DNA of 64,000 nucleotides, taken from assembly GCF_000185365.1 (NCBI RefSeq), contig NZ_GL622241.1:1533429-1597428 (forward strand), written 5' to 3'. Positions 1-8,313 of the stretch are shown here, one piece after another. Numbering within the stretch: position 1 is the first letter of the stretch; each line of letters starts with the position of its first letter. Made by a program: the position numbers and the translations under genes. Source of the stretch: Enterococcus italicus DSM 15952. Lineage in GTDB: Bacteria; Bacillota; Bacilli; Lactobacillales; Enterococcaceae. The notes beneath the pieces were generated by a model, which worked only from the letters and a program-made list of their open reading frames with translations, made no database searches and was not told the origin of the DNA.

Positions 1-1
1 A

Positions 2-1453
2 GCTCTAGCGGAAGCTAAGGCAGCATCTGAGACTGTCAAAGTTAATGAACGCCCTTACGTAGTCGCTGTTACTGCCTGCCCTACCGGAATTGCTCACACC
101 TACATGGCTGAAGATGCACTGAAAAAGAAAGCCAAAGAATTAGGGATTGATATCAAAGTTGAAACAAATGGTTCTGAAGGCATCAAACACCGCTTAACAG
201 CTGAAGATATCGAACGTGCGACAGCTGTCATTGTCGCTGCTGACAAAAAAGTTGAAATGAATCGTTTTGATGGTAAAAAATTATTGAACCGCCCAGTAAG
301 TGACGGTATCCGCAAAACTGAAGAACTACTAAACTTAGCAGTCGAAGGAAAAGCTCCTGTATTCCACGCAGAAGGTTCTGCTGATTCTAGCGATGAAGAA
401 GCTGCTGCTGGTTCAGTCGGACAACAAATCTACAAAAACTTAATGAATGGTGTATCACATATGTTACCATTCGTTATCGCTGGTGGGATCATGATTGCCT
501 TATCATTCATGATTGACCAATTTATCGGTGTTCCACATGATCAATTAAGCAAACTAGGTAGTTACAATACTGTCACAGGTTACTTTAACCAAATTGGTGC
601 CGCTGCATTTGGCTTTATGCTTCCTGTTTTAGCAGGATTTATTGCTTCAAGTATCGCTGACCGCCCTGGATTAATTGTCGGTTTTGCTGCAGGTGCCTTA
701 GCCAATACTGGTGGTGCTGGATTCCTTGGTGCCTTGATTGGTGGTTTCCTTGGTGGGTATGTTGTAGTCTTCTTGAAAAAAATTCTTAAAGGCTTACCAA
801 AATCATTAGAAGGAATCAAAACCATTCTCTTCTATCCTTTCTTTGGTTTATTAATTACTGGTTTCTTGATGTTAGTAGTCAATGTTCCGATGAAAGTCAT
901 TAACGATGGTTTAAATGGTTTCTTAAGTGGTATGAGCGGAACAAACGCTGCGCTACTTGGTGTAATACTTGGTGGAATGATGGCGGTCGACTTAGGTGGA
1001 CCAGTCAACAAAGCGGCTTATGTTTTCGGTACAGGTACACTTGCTAGCACAGTAGCTTCAGGTGGTTCAGTAGTGATGGCTTCTGTTATGGCAGGGGGGA
1101 TGGTTCCTCCATTAGCAATCTTTGTTGCAACACGTTTGTTCAAAAAGAAATTCGATAAGAGCCAAGTTGATGCTGGTTTAACCAATATCGTCATGGGATT
1201 ATCATTCGTATCTGAAGGTGCAATTCCATTTGCTGCCGCTGATCCACTACGCGCTATCCCAAGTTTCATCGTAGGTTCAGCCTTAACTGGTGGACTTGTA
1301 GGGGCATTTGAAATCAAATTGCTTGCACCACACGGCGGAATTTTTGTTATTCCTTTAGTTAGCCAACCAATCTTGTACTTAGTATTTATCTTAATTGGTG
1401 CTATTGTTTCAGGTGTCATTTACGGATTATTAAAAAAAGATGTAACAAAATAA
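2..1453 (+). CDS. fruA: Fructose-type PTS permease, EIIB-EIIC part (5' end outside window)
   Basis: The frame is open from base 2, so the gene begins before the window; the internal ATG at 104 is not the start because it lies after the EIIB active site. The visible 483 residues begin with a short Ala/Glu linker, then an EIIB domain with the phosphocysteine loop CPTGIAHT (Cys codon 77-79). After an acidic linker (about residues 120-135) comes the hydrophobic EIIC-Fru channel domain with many Gly-rich membrane helices. Family knowledge: these proteins import and phosphorylate fructose or a related sugar using phosphate passed from HPr through EIIA and EIIB. An N-terminal EIIA domain may lie upstream. 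The gene ends with tandem stops and a strong terminator. Substrate is inferred from family only. Confidence 0.93.
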   Translation, partial: ALAEAKAASETVKVNERPYVVAVTACPTGIAHTYMAEDALKKKAKELGIDIKVETNGSEGIKHRLTAEDIERATAVIVAADKKVEMNRFDGKKLLNRPVSDGIRKTEELLNLAVEGKAPVFHAEGSADSSDEEAAAGSVGQQIYKNLMNGVSHMLPFVIAGGIMIALSFMIDQFIGVPHDQLSKLGSYNTVTGYFNQIGAAAFGFMLPVLAGFIASSIADRPGLIVGFAAGALANTGGAGFLGALIGGFLGGYVVVFLKKILKGLPKSLEGIKTILFYPFFGLLITGFLMLVVNVPMKVINDGLNGFLSGMSGTNAALLGVILGGMMAVDLGGPVNKAAYVFGTGTLASTVASGGSVVMASVMAGGMVPPLAIFVATRLFKKKFDKSQVDAGLTNIVMGLSFVSEGAIPFAAADPLRAIPSFIVGSALTGGLVGAFEIKLLAPHGGIFVIPLVSQPILYLVFILIGAIVSGVIYGLLKKDVTK

Positions 1454-1461
1454 TAAGTTAA

Positions 1462-1487
1462 AAGAGGACGATTCAGTCCTCTTTTTA
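1462..1487 (+). terminator. Intrinsic terminator of the fru operon
   Basis: AAGAGGAC pairs with GTCCTCTT across a six-base loop, followed directly by a T-run; it lies 9 bases after the fruA stop. Confidence 0.88.
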
Positions 1488-1533
1488 TTTTCAGATAGTC
1501 GTGGTAAACTAGGTCTACTGGAGGGTGATTCCT

Positions 1534-1692
1534 ATGGGTTTAAAATTCCAATATGATGATACATTAGATCGTCGTTTTGATGACTTTGCTATTTTACCAG
1601 ATGAATTGACAAGAACTAAAAAAGACGAAGTCGATATCGAACGGTTTTTGAAGACAAAAGACGATGACGAAGAACAAAAAGAAGAAAAATAA
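1534..1692 (+). CDS. Small acidic protein of 52 residues, unknown function
   Basis: An ATG preceded by a strong ribosome site (GGAGGGTGA, 5 bases upstream) opens a 52-codon frame. The product begins MGLKFQYDDTL, is rich in Asp, Glu and Lys, has no membrane segment or Cys, and ends in a run of charged residues (DDDEEQKEEK), which suggests a soluble, partly disordered protein. It lies between the fru terminator and a palindromic repeat that can serve as its terminator, so it is probably transcribed alone, although no convincing promoter was picked out in the short gap. I do not recognise the family. The ribosome site, the balanced codon use and the clean stop support it being a real gene. Confidence 0.6.
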   Translation: MGLKFQYDDTLDRRFDDFAILPDELTRTKKDEVDIERFLKTKDDDEEQKEEK

Positions 1693-1726
1693 TTAGGAGA
1701 CTGAGATGAAATTACTCAGCTACAGA

Positions 1727-1784
1727 CAAAAAGACCAGCAAGTCCGAAAGTTTTTTTCAAACTTTGGATTTGCTGGTCTTTTTG
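1727..1784. repeat. Dispersed palindromic repeat, copy 1 (also a terminator)
   Basis: CAAAAAGACCAGCAA pairs with TTGCTGGTCTTTTTG, with an inner AAAGTTT/AAACTTT stem. A-run and T-run on both sides let it stop transcription from either strand. It lies between the small plus-strand gene and the minus-strand ysxC end. Copies with the same outer arms occur at 24167, 43084, 46260, 60402 and 63981. Confidence 0.85.
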
Positions 1785-1817
1785 TAGTAGAAAGCATCAT
1801 CAGTCAGTGCTCTTGTG

Positions 1818-2411
1818 TTAGGCTTGATAGCCTATTGCCTTTTCGATTGCATTCCAGGCTAGTTGCTTGCCATCTTTCGTAACTGATGAGAAGAGAATAA
1901 AGGTATCCTCTTTTTCAAAGGTCATCGCCTTTTTAATCATGCTTTCATGCTTGTTCCATTTTCCTCTTGGAATTTTGTCGATTTTTGTGGCAACCACAAT
2001 CACAGGAATGTCATAATACTTTAAAAATTGGTACATTTGAACATCTTCGACTGATGGCTCATGTCGAAAATCAACTAATGAGACCACTGCTTTTAGCTGG
2101 CTCCGCTGCGTCAAATAAGTTTCAATCATTTTCCCCCATTTTGCTCGTTCGGTTTTAGATACTTTTGCATAGCCGTAACCAGGTACATCGACAAAATGCA
2201 AAACATCTTCAATATTATAAAAATTAAGTGTCTGTGTTTTACCGGGTTTTGAAGAGGTGCGTGCTAAGTTTTTTCGTTCAATCAAGGTATTAATAAAGGA
2301 TGATTTCCCTACATTTGATCGTCCAGCAAGCGCGATTTCCGGTAACTCTGACTCTGGATATTGTGCAGGTGACACAGCACTAATCACGATGTCTGCGTGG
2401 TGTACTTTCAT
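1818..2411 (-). CDS. ysxC: Ribosome biogenesis GTPase YsxC/EngB
   Basis: A 197-residue TrmE-Era-EngA-EngB type GTPase. The P-loop is GRSNVGKS (about residue 30), followed by G3 DVPG and G4 TKID, and the short length matches EngB. Family knowledge: it binds the large ribosomal subunit precursor and helps its late assembly, and is usually essential. The ATG at 2411 is chosen because GGAGGATTGAAT lies just before it and the product then begins MKVHHADIV as in the family; the longer open frame to 2486 lacks support. It lies downstream of clpX, the arrangement common in Bacillota, separated by a long hairpin with a U-run. Confidence 0.95.
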   Translation of the reverse strand: MKVHHADIVISAVSPAQYPESELPEIALAGRSNVGKSSFINTLIERKNLARTSSKPGKTQTLNFYNIEDVLHFVDVPGYGYAKVSKTERAKWGKMIETYLTQRSQLKAVVSLVDFRHEPSVEDVQMYQFLKYYDIPVIVVATKIDKIPRGKWNKHESMIKKAMTFEKEDTFILFSSVTKDGKQLAWNAIEKAIGYQA

Positions 2412-2432
2412 ATTCAATCCTCCGTTTGTAAT

Positions 2433-2523
2433 AAAAAACCGGACAAAGCCAAGTGAAATGACCAACCTAGTAGTACTTTTGTACATTTCCTAGACTAAAT
2501 ACGACTTCCACTTTCTTGTCCGG
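2433..2523 (-). terminator. Long hairpin with U-run between clpX and ysxC
   Basis: On the minus strand CCGGACAA near 2523 pairs with TTGTCCGG ending at 2439, followed by six T. AAGTG/CACTT extends the stem, and an inner CTAG...GTAC-TTTT-GTAC...CTAG hairpin caps it. Likely the clpX terminator; its position immediately upstream of the ysxC ribosome site also makes a control role possible. Confidence 0.65.
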
Positions 2524-2560
2524 ATGCTTTTACCATAAATTTTTCAGCGGTCCTACCAAA

Positions 2561-3811
2561 TTACCCTGCTTTTTTTTCGGCATAGATAATGGTTGGCTTT
2601 TCCGTTTCTAAAGCTGCTTCTTTCGTGATGATTACTTTCTCGATTTCCTCTTGAGATGGCACTTCAAACATAATGTCCATCATGATTTCTTCAATAATCG
2701 AACGCAGGCCACGTGCTCCTGTATTTCGCTCGATGGCTTTTTGTGCAATCGCCCGTAATGCATCATCTTCAAACACTAATTCCGTCTCATCTAATGACAA
2801 TAACTTTTTGTATTGCTTAACTAATGCATTTTTTGGTTCAGTCAAAATACGTACTAAGTCATCGACCGTTAATTTATCGAGTGCTGCCATTACAGGTAAG
2901 CGACCTATAAACTCTGGAATTAGCCCAAATTTTAAGAGATCCTCTGGAATAATATATTTCATTGTGCTTTCTTTTTCTGGTAATTTGCGGTTGTTGCTAC
3001 CAAAACCAATCGTTTTTTCACCCATCCGGTTTTTCACGATTGTTTCAATCCCGTCAAATGCTCCACCTACGATAAAGAGAATATTCGTCGTATCAAGCTG
3101 AATCATTTCTTGATGTGGATGTTTTCTTCCACCTTGAGGAGGTACATTTGCAATGGTACCTTCCAAAATCTTCAATAATGCTTGTTGGACACCCTCACCT
3201 GATACATCACGCGTGATAGAAACATTTTCACCCTTACGAGCAATCTTATCAATTTCATCGATATAGATAATACCATTTTGCGCATATTCTACATCAAAGT
3301 CAGCTGCCTGTAATAATTTCAAAAGAATATTTTCAACATCTTCGCCCACGTAACCAGCTTCTGTTAAGCTTGTCGCATCTGCGATTGCAAATGGTACATT
3401 TAAGCTTTTAGCTAAGGTCTGCGCCAAGAAGGTCTTTCCAGAGCCTGTTGGTCCAATTAGACAGATGTTACTCTTTTGTAACTCAACGTCTTCTTCCTCT
3501 CCAGACTTATCTAGGTTAGCTGAAATACGCTTGTAATGATTATAGACTGCCACCGATAGAGCTTTCTTCGCGCGATCTTGCCCAATTACATATTCGTTCA
3601 AGATTTTTAGTAATTCTTGTGGCTTAGGAACATCTAGGAATTCATGAATGGCTTCGTCTGTCAATTCTTCTTCGATGATTTCACGACAAAGTTCAATACA
3701 CTCATCACAAATATAGACACCTGGCCCAGCAACTAATTTTCGCACTTCTTCTTGCGCTTTGCCACAGAAGGAACATCTCACTGCATCATTGGTATTTTTG
3801 TTATCGTACAA
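2561..3811 (-). CDS. clpX: ATP-dependent Clp protease ATP-binding subunit ClpX
   Basis: A 416-residue AAA+ unfoldase. The N-terminal zinc-binding domain has the four-cysteine pattern CSFCGK...CDECIELC (about residues 10-37). The ATPase core has Walker A GPTGSGKT, Walker [11 protein letters not shown] and the GYVGEDVE pore loop, and the C-terminal domain contains the [10 protein letters not shown] sensor 2. The IGF loop that docks on ClpP appears as KTIGFGS. Role: unfolds tagged or damaged proteins and feeds them to ClpP. I place the start at a TTG (3811) because AAGGGG lies eight bases upstream; an in-frame GTG at 3820 overlaps that ribosome site. The gene follows tig, from which a terminator separates it. 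Confidence 0.96.
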   Translation of the reverse strand: MYDNKNTNDAVRCSFCGKAQEEVRKLVAGPGVYICDECIELCREIIEEELTDEAIHEFLDVPKPQELLKILNEYVIGQDRAKKALSVAVYNHYKRISANLDKSGEEEDVELQKSNICLIGPTGSGKTFLAQTLAKSLNVPFAIADATSLTEAGYVGEDVENILLKLLQAADFDVEYAQNGIIYIDEIDKIARKGENVSITRDVSGEGVQQALLKILEGTIANVPPQGGRKHPHQEMIQLDTTNILFIVGGAFDGIETIVKNRMGEKTIGFGSNNRKLPEKESTMKYIIPEDLLKFGLIPEFIGRLPVMAALDKLTVDDLVRILTEPKNALVKQYKKLLSLDETELVFEDDALRAIAQKAIERNTGARGLRSIIEEIMMDIMFEVPSQEEIEKVIITKEAALETEKPTIIYAEKKAG

Positions 3812-3912
3812 TACGTTCACCCCTTATGGTTCTAAAAGATTTCATTATATTATCATAGCATATTTCTTTTGAAAAGAAAAAATCTTATCTTAATTTGATA
3901 GAATCTTTAAAA

Positions 3913-3945
3913 AAAACTGTTCAATAGTAATTATTGAACAGTTTT
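3913..3945 (-). terminator. Terminator after tig
   Basis: Perfect 14-bp inverted repeat AAAACTGTTCAATA with a 5-base loop and a T-run on the minus strand, 14 bases after the tig stop. Confidence 0.9.
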
Positions 3946-3958
3946 CTGATTCAAAGAC

Positions 3959-5239
3959 TTATGCTTCAACTGCAGTTGATGTAACTAAATCAACTGCTTT
4001 TTTCATTGTAACATCATGTTTTAACATATCTTCTGTCAATACACGTTTGATTTGAGCTTCTGGCATGTTGTATGCTTCAGAAAGTTCTTTAATTTCATTA
4101 GCAATTTCTTCTTCTGTAGCTTCTAAGCCTTCTGCTTTAGCAATTGCTTCAATAACAAGGTTTGTTTTCACACGTTCGTCAGCTTCGCCTTCGAATTGTT
4201 TGTGTAGATCTTCCTCAGTTGAACCAGTTAATTGGTAATACATTTGAGGGTCGATTCCTTGACGTTGCATGTTGTTTAAGAATTCATCCATCGCACGGTG
4301 CACTTCATCGTGAACCATTACGTGTGGTAATTCAACGATTTCAGCATTGGCAACTGCTTGTTTGATTGCAGCTTCTTCAACAGCTTCTTTGGCAGCCTTT
4401 TCTTTACCCTCTGTTAATTCTGTGCGGTATTTTTCTTTCAATTCAGCTAAAGATGATACTGAATCATCAACATCTTTTGCAAATTCATCATCTAATTCAG
4501 GAAGCTCTTTTCCTTTTACTTCATGAACGGTAACTTTGAAGACTGCTTCTTTACCAGCTAAATCTTCTGCTTGGTATTCTTCAGGGAAAGTTACTTTCAC
4601 ATCTAATGAATCGCCAGCTTTTGAACCAACTAATTGATCTTCAAAACCTGGAATAAATGAATGTGAACCTAATTCTAATGAGTAGTTGTCGCCTTTTCCG
4701 CCTTCAAATGCTTCATCATTTACGAAACCTTCAAAATCGATTACGACTGTGTCGCCTTCAGCAGCAGCGTCTTCTTTGATCACTAGTTCAGCTTGTTGTT
4801 CTTGAACAGCTTTCAAACGATTTTCAACGTCTTCTTCTGTCACTTCACGGTCTTGTTTTGCAACTGTTAAGTTTTTGTATTCACCTAATTTTACTTCAGG
4901 TTTTACAGTTACTTCAGCTTCGATTGTCCATGCTTCACCTTTTTCCATTGATTTTACATCAATTTTTGGTTGAGATACGGGATCGATACCAGCTTCTAAT
5001 ACTGCAGCTTCATAAGCTGTAGGTAATACAGCGTTCAATGCATCTTCATACAAAGCTTCTTCACCGTACATTCTGTTAAATACTGTACGTGATACTTTCC
5101 CTTTACGGAATCCAGGAACGTTTAATTGTCCCTTCACTTTGTTAAATGCTGTTGTTAACCCTTTTTGAATTTCTTCATTTGCAATTGAAAAGGTCAATAC
5201 ACCATCATTGGTGCCTTTTTTTTCCCATTTTGCAGTCAT
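3959..5239 (-). CDS. tig: Trigger factor, ribosome-bound chaperone and prolyl isomerase
   Basis: A 426-residue protein with the three-part trigger factor layout. The N-terminal ribosome-binding domain carries the signature loop GFRKGKVSR (about residues 44-52). An FKBP-type peptidyl-prolyl isomerase domain follows at about 160-245 ([11 protein letters not shown], then [11 protein letters not shown]). The long helical C-terminal domain is rich in Glu and Lys. Role: holds nascent chains as they leave the ribosome. The ATG at 5239 has a good ribosome site (GGAGGGAATTAC). It has its own promoter and terminator and so forms a single-gene unit, with clpX next as in many Bacillota. Confidence 0.97.
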   Translation of the reverse strand: MTAKWEKKGTNDGVLTFSIANEEIQKGLTTAFNKVKGQLNVPGFRKGKVSRTVFNRMYGEEALYEDALNAVLPTAYEAAVLEAGIDPVSQPKIDVKSMEKGEAWTIEAEVTVKPEVKLGEYKNLTVAKQDREVTEEDVENRLKAVQEQQAELVIKEDAAAEGDTVVIDFEGFVNDEAFEGGKGDNYSLELGSHSFIPGFEDQLVGSKAGDSLDVKVTFPEEYQAEDLAGKEAVFKVTVHEVKGKELPELDDEFAKDVDDSVSSLAELKEKYRTELTEGKEKAAKEAVEEAAIKQAVANAEIVELPHVMVHDEVHRAMDEFLNNMQRQGIDPQMYYQLTGSTEEDLHKQFEGEADERVKTNLVIEAIAKAEGLEATEEEIANEIKELSEAYNMPEAQIKRVLTEDMLKHDVTMKKAVDLVTSTAVEA

Positions 5240-5300
5240 GTAATTCCCTCCGAATATCTAAGTATATTGTTATATGAAATAGTTTCATGCATACCTTTAA

Positions 5301-5329
5301 ATAGTACACTACCAACATCAAATTGTAAA
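5301..5329 (-). promoter_or_regulatory. Promoter of tig
   Basis: On the minus strand TTTACA (5324-5329), a 17-base spacer and TACTAT (5301-5306), about 60 bases before the start codon. Confidence 0.6.
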
Positions 5330-5359
5330 CATATTGAGCAAAAAGTAGTGGAAAAATTC

Positions 5360-6292
5360 TTATTTTAAAGCATTTTCAAAGTATGTTTGAATGCGACGTT
5401 TCTTTTCCGCAATTCCTTGCCGATACTGTCGTTGAGCTGAATCGACTGGCTCTTTGATTTGAATCAAGTCAGCTAGGTAAACGGCAACCCAATCATCTAC
5501 CTCCTCTTCTTTCGGTAAGAATGGGAAACAGTAAGCAAAATGCCCCAGAAGTTCCTGATAGACCATTTCCTGTAGCACAGAGTCTTTGGCTAATCGTTTT
5601 GATAAAGATTCTTGCAAGATTTGTGGTAATGGTGAATCCTCTAATAGTTGCAGCTCAGCAAAAGCTACCGGTCTCACCTGATCACCGTCATAAACCAGGT
5701 GGGTACCGCGTTCACCAGTCTTTACTAAGATTTCACAGATTCTGGCAATAACTGAACTATTTGTCGGTTCTTGGATTGCTGATATCGCTATTAGTCGGAA
5801 CTGATTTGCTGTCAGACCAATCAGCCATTTCGTAAATGCCGTAGAATGAACGTAAAAATCCGGTGCTAAAAATTGTTTGAGCTGTTCTGTTTTTTCTAGC
5901 AGATATTGCTCGCTTTGGTTACCTAGTAGTGCTTCCATCTCAAGCAGGAGCTGTGTTTCTTCAAGGACGTCAATTTCCTTAGCCACTGGATACAAAAACA
6001 CCCAGGCTTGAATAAATTGCTGATTCATCAGTAGCAATTGCACATAAAAGATTCTAGTTTCCTTTATTTTTCGGTAGTCTGTCATCATTTCTTTGGCAAC
6101 TTGCAACGCTTGTAAATGGTTGCCCTGTAGAAAATACGCCTGAGCTAGCAATTGATTATACCCCATTAATGATTCCTTCTCATAATGGGCTATCAAGAAG
6201 CTGATCGCCTCTGGATAATCTTTTTGAGCTATGAGTTGGTTGGCTTGTTGAATTGCTCGTTGATAGGAATCCGCAAATGATTCTTTATTCAT
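5360..6292 (-). CDS. TPR-like helical repeat protein, function unknown
   Basis: A 310-residue soluble protein made of Ala/Leu/Gln-rich helical pairs. Segments such as ANQLIAQKDYPEAISFLIAH and AQAYFLQGNHLQALQVAKE are typical tetratricopeptide units in the first third. No catalytic motif, signal peptide or membrane segment is seen. The start at 6292 is chosen over 6310 because its ATG overlaps the end of the RDD gene by eight bases, a sign of translational coupling. Bacillus subtilis has a TPR protein gene (ysoA) immediately upstream of tig, so this may be the positional counterpart; that link rests on memory of gene order, not on alignment. It is the last gene of the sppA-RDD run. Confidence 0.72.
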   Translation of the reverse strand: MNKESFADSYQRAIQQANQLIAQKDYPEAISFLIAHYEKESLMGYNQLLAQAYFLQGNHLQALQVAKEMMTDYRKIKETRIFYVQLLLMNQQFIQAWVFLYPVAKEIDVLEETQLLLEMEALLGNQSEQYLLEKTEQLKQFLAPDFYVHSTAFTKWLIGLTANQFRLIAISAIQEPTNSSVIARICEILVKTGERGTHLVYDGDQVRPVAFAELQLLEDSPLPQILQESLSKRLAKDSVLQEMVYQELLGHFAYCFPFLPKEEEVDDWVAVYLADLIQIKEPVDSAQRQYRQGIAEKKRRIQTYFENALK

Positions 6293-6950
6293 TTTGCATC
6301 GACTTCCCAATATGAATGTGCGCAGTCTCAGGTGCAGAAAGTACTTCCTGTTGGTGAGTGAACGCAGATAAAGTTGCTAAAGAAATGACTGATGTCTGGC
6401 TAATATAATCACCGATTTGTTGTTTTTTCTTTGATCCGATGATAGGCAGATAACCAAGCAGTCCCAATCCTGGAAAACTTAAAATAAAACGCCCAATTCC
6501 TTCACGCATCAAGACTGTTTGCCAGCTAAGTTGTTCTTCTTCTAACGATACGACGCGAATTCCAAAAATCATCTTCCCTACAGTTTGACCGTAATTGCAT
6601 TTTGTCATGAGAATAAAATAGCCATAATAAATGACAGCAGCGAGCAGGCCATAAACACTGAGTAATGAATCCGATTGTTCGACCAGCTGAAACCGAACCA
6701 AAAAACCAATCGTAGCCACTGAGATTGCTCGTACACATAGTAGATCAATGAAAAAGGCCCACATCCGAATCCAAAATCCTTCAAAGAAATATGCTGGAAA
6801 TAGTTGCTCCGTCTTTTGGTTACCTGGTTGAAGATTGGACCAATTGCTTTGGGCTTCTCGCAATGATTCTTCTGTTAAAGGTTGGGGCTTACGTCTATTG
6901 ACGAGTTGTTGATAAAAATCATTATGTGAATCAGATTGTTTTTCTGTCAT
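6285..6950 (-). CDS. RDD family membrane protein
   Basis: 221 residues. A hydrophilic N-terminus (about 50 residues) is followed by the RDD domain: GFWIRMWAFFIDLLCVR in the first membrane segment, a second segment ending in GYFILMTKCNYGQTVGK, then KMIFGIRVV, and a third segment. These Arg/Asp features and the GQTVGKMIFGIRVV motif are diagnostic. RDD proteins are of mixed or unknown function; some are linked to ion transport. The ATG at 6950 lies just after the sppA stop, with the ribosome site GGAGGTG inside sppA, so translation is coupled. Next to a signal peptide peptidase, a membrane housekeeping role is plausible but unproven. Confidence 0.82.
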   Translation of the reverse strand: MTEKQSDSHNDFYQQLVNRRKPQPLTEESLREAQSNWSNLQPGNQKTEQLFPAYFFEGFWIRMWAFFIDLLCVRAISVATIGFLVRFQLVEQSDSLLSVYGLLAAVIYYGYFILMTKCNYGQTVGKMIFGIRVVSLEEEQLSWQTVLMREGIGRFILSFPGLGLLGYLPIIGSKKKQQIGDYISQTSVISLATLSAFTHQQEVLSAPETAHIHIGKSMQNE

Positions 6951-6952
6951 AG

Positions 6953-7984
6953 CTATTCACCTCCGTAAAAATACATTGGTTTTGGCGCTTGTGGTGTACC
7001 GATGCTTTCGACAATCGATAGTACACGTGAGCTTTCAGACTGCTTTAATCCTTGCAATTCTGCCAATGATGAACCAAGCCAACTAGAAGCAAACCCTGTA
7101 GCAGAAACAGCATACTCAAATACCTCTGCATTCTCAAGTTTGTTGTCTTTCTTCAAAGCGGCTAACGTATCATCTTGATAGCCAATTTCATCAACTAAAC
7201 CATTTTTCACTGCTTGACTGCCGTCATAAATACGACCATCAGCGAGTGTTTTCACGGCATCGACCGATAGATTACGACCATTCGCCACCACATCGACAAA
7301 ACGACCGTACGCACTATCGATGTAGGCTTGCATAACTGCTTTGTCTTCGTCTGTTGCTGGGCGGACCGAGGAGTTCATATCTTTTAGCGCACCGCTTTTG
7401 TATGTTTGATCAGTCACTCCTAATTTTTCCAACAGCCCACTGTAATTCAAGTTAGAGGCAATGACACCGATTGATCCAGTAATCGTTTCGTTGGTCGCAA
7501 AAATTTTGTCTGCAGAAGCTGAAATATAGTAGCCTCCACTTGCTGCCATACTTTTCATCGATACGTAGAGGATTTTGCCTTTTTGTTGTACTTTGGCAAT
7601 TTCTTTGGCAATTTCCGCACTCTCGTATACCCCGCCACCTGGTGAATTAACGACTAATAAGACCCCTTTAATGCTATCATCCTCTTGAATTGCCTTCAGT
7701 TCACTCAGCAATTGTTGATGGTTGTATCCTTCAGAACTAAATAAACTTGTCGATTCACCTGTATCAGAAATAGTACCGTCTACGGTCAGTTGAACAATTC
7801 GTTTGTCACTATCTCCTTGCTCAATCACCGATTCCTCTAAGTCTCCTGACCCATATAGCAGTTGTTCCACACTTGAAAGTTTTGACTCATTTGTTTCCTC
7901 TTCTTTTTTTAGGCTACTTGTTACGACTGATAATCCCAATAACGCAACCGCAATCCCTATCCCAATCCATCTTCTTTTATTCAT
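6953..7984 (-). CDS. sppA: Signal peptide peptidase SppA, membrane serine protease
   Basis: 343 residues of the short, Gram-positive SppA form (peptidase family S49). One N-terminal membrane anchor (about residues 5-22) is followed by the protease domain. The catalytic Ser lies in MAASGGYYIS and the general-base Lys in TYKSGALKDMNSS, with NSPGGGVYESAEI as the substrate-binding strand. Family knowledge: degrades signal peptides left in the membrane after secretion. The ATG at 7984 has GGGGGAAGTT just upstream. The gene sits 18 bases after the 94-residue gene and overlaps the ribosome site of the RDD gene, so the three appear co-transcribed. Confidence 0.93.
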   Translation of the reverse strand: MNKRRWIGIGIAVALLGLSVVTSSLKKEEETNESKLSSVEQLLYGSGDLEESVIEQGDSDKRIVQLTVDGTISDTGESTSLFSSEGYNHQQLLSELKAIQEDDSIKGVLLVVNSPGGGVYESAEIAKEIAKVQQKGKILYVSMKSMAASGGYYISASADKIFATNETITGSIGVIASNLNYSGLLEKLGVTDQTYKSGALKDMNSSVRPATDEDKAVMQAYIDSAYGRFVDVVANGRNLSVDAVKTLADGRIYDGSQAVKNGLVDEIGYQDDTLAALKKDNKLENAEVFEYAVSATGFASSWLGSSLAELQGLKQSESSRVLSIVESIGTPQAPKPMYFYGGE

Positions 7985-8002
7985 AACTTCCCCCTTAGTT
8001 TA

Positions 8003-8287
8003 TTAATAAAATTGTTCGATAACAATCACTGTTTCCTTTTCCCCGATTGTTTCTTGTATATGCTGCTTTTCTTCTCGGACAAATCCGCCATATTGCTCCT
8101 TGGTCAAGACATCTTCAATTTGAAAGGGAAACGCCGAGATGACTTTCAGTGCGTCAGCGTTCACTTCTTGCAAGCTGTCCCAACCAGTATCAATAAATAC
8201 TTTGGTATCATTTCTCACTCCTCTTTGATCAAGTTCCGTAATGATTTTTTTCAGTTGACCAAACGTCATCGTTTCTAATTGTTCCAT
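8003..8287 (-). CDS. Conserved-looking 94-residue cytosolic protein, unknown
   Basis: ATG at 8287 is preceded by AAAGGAGAATTAG, an excellent ribosome site. The product is a small mixed alpha/beta protein (MEQLETMTFGQLKKIITEL...) with no signal peptide, membrane segment or Cys. The segment KVFIDTGWDSLQEVNADALKV alternates like a small beta domain. I do not recognise a family. It lies 26 bases after the PBP5-like gene and 18 bases before sppA, so it belongs to that transcript. Confidence 0.65.
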   Translation of the reverse strand: MEQLETMTFGQLKKIITELDQRGVRNDTKVFIDTGWDSLQEVNADALKVISAFPFQIEDVLTKEQYGGFVREEKQHIQETIGEKETVIVIEQFY

Positions 8288-8313
8288 CTAATTCTCCTTT
8301 TTCATCAGTCACA

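Noticed and set aside
104..1453. ATG at 104 as start of the PTS gene
   Set aside because: The frame is open to the window edge and the EIIB phosphocysteine motif lies upstream of this ATG.
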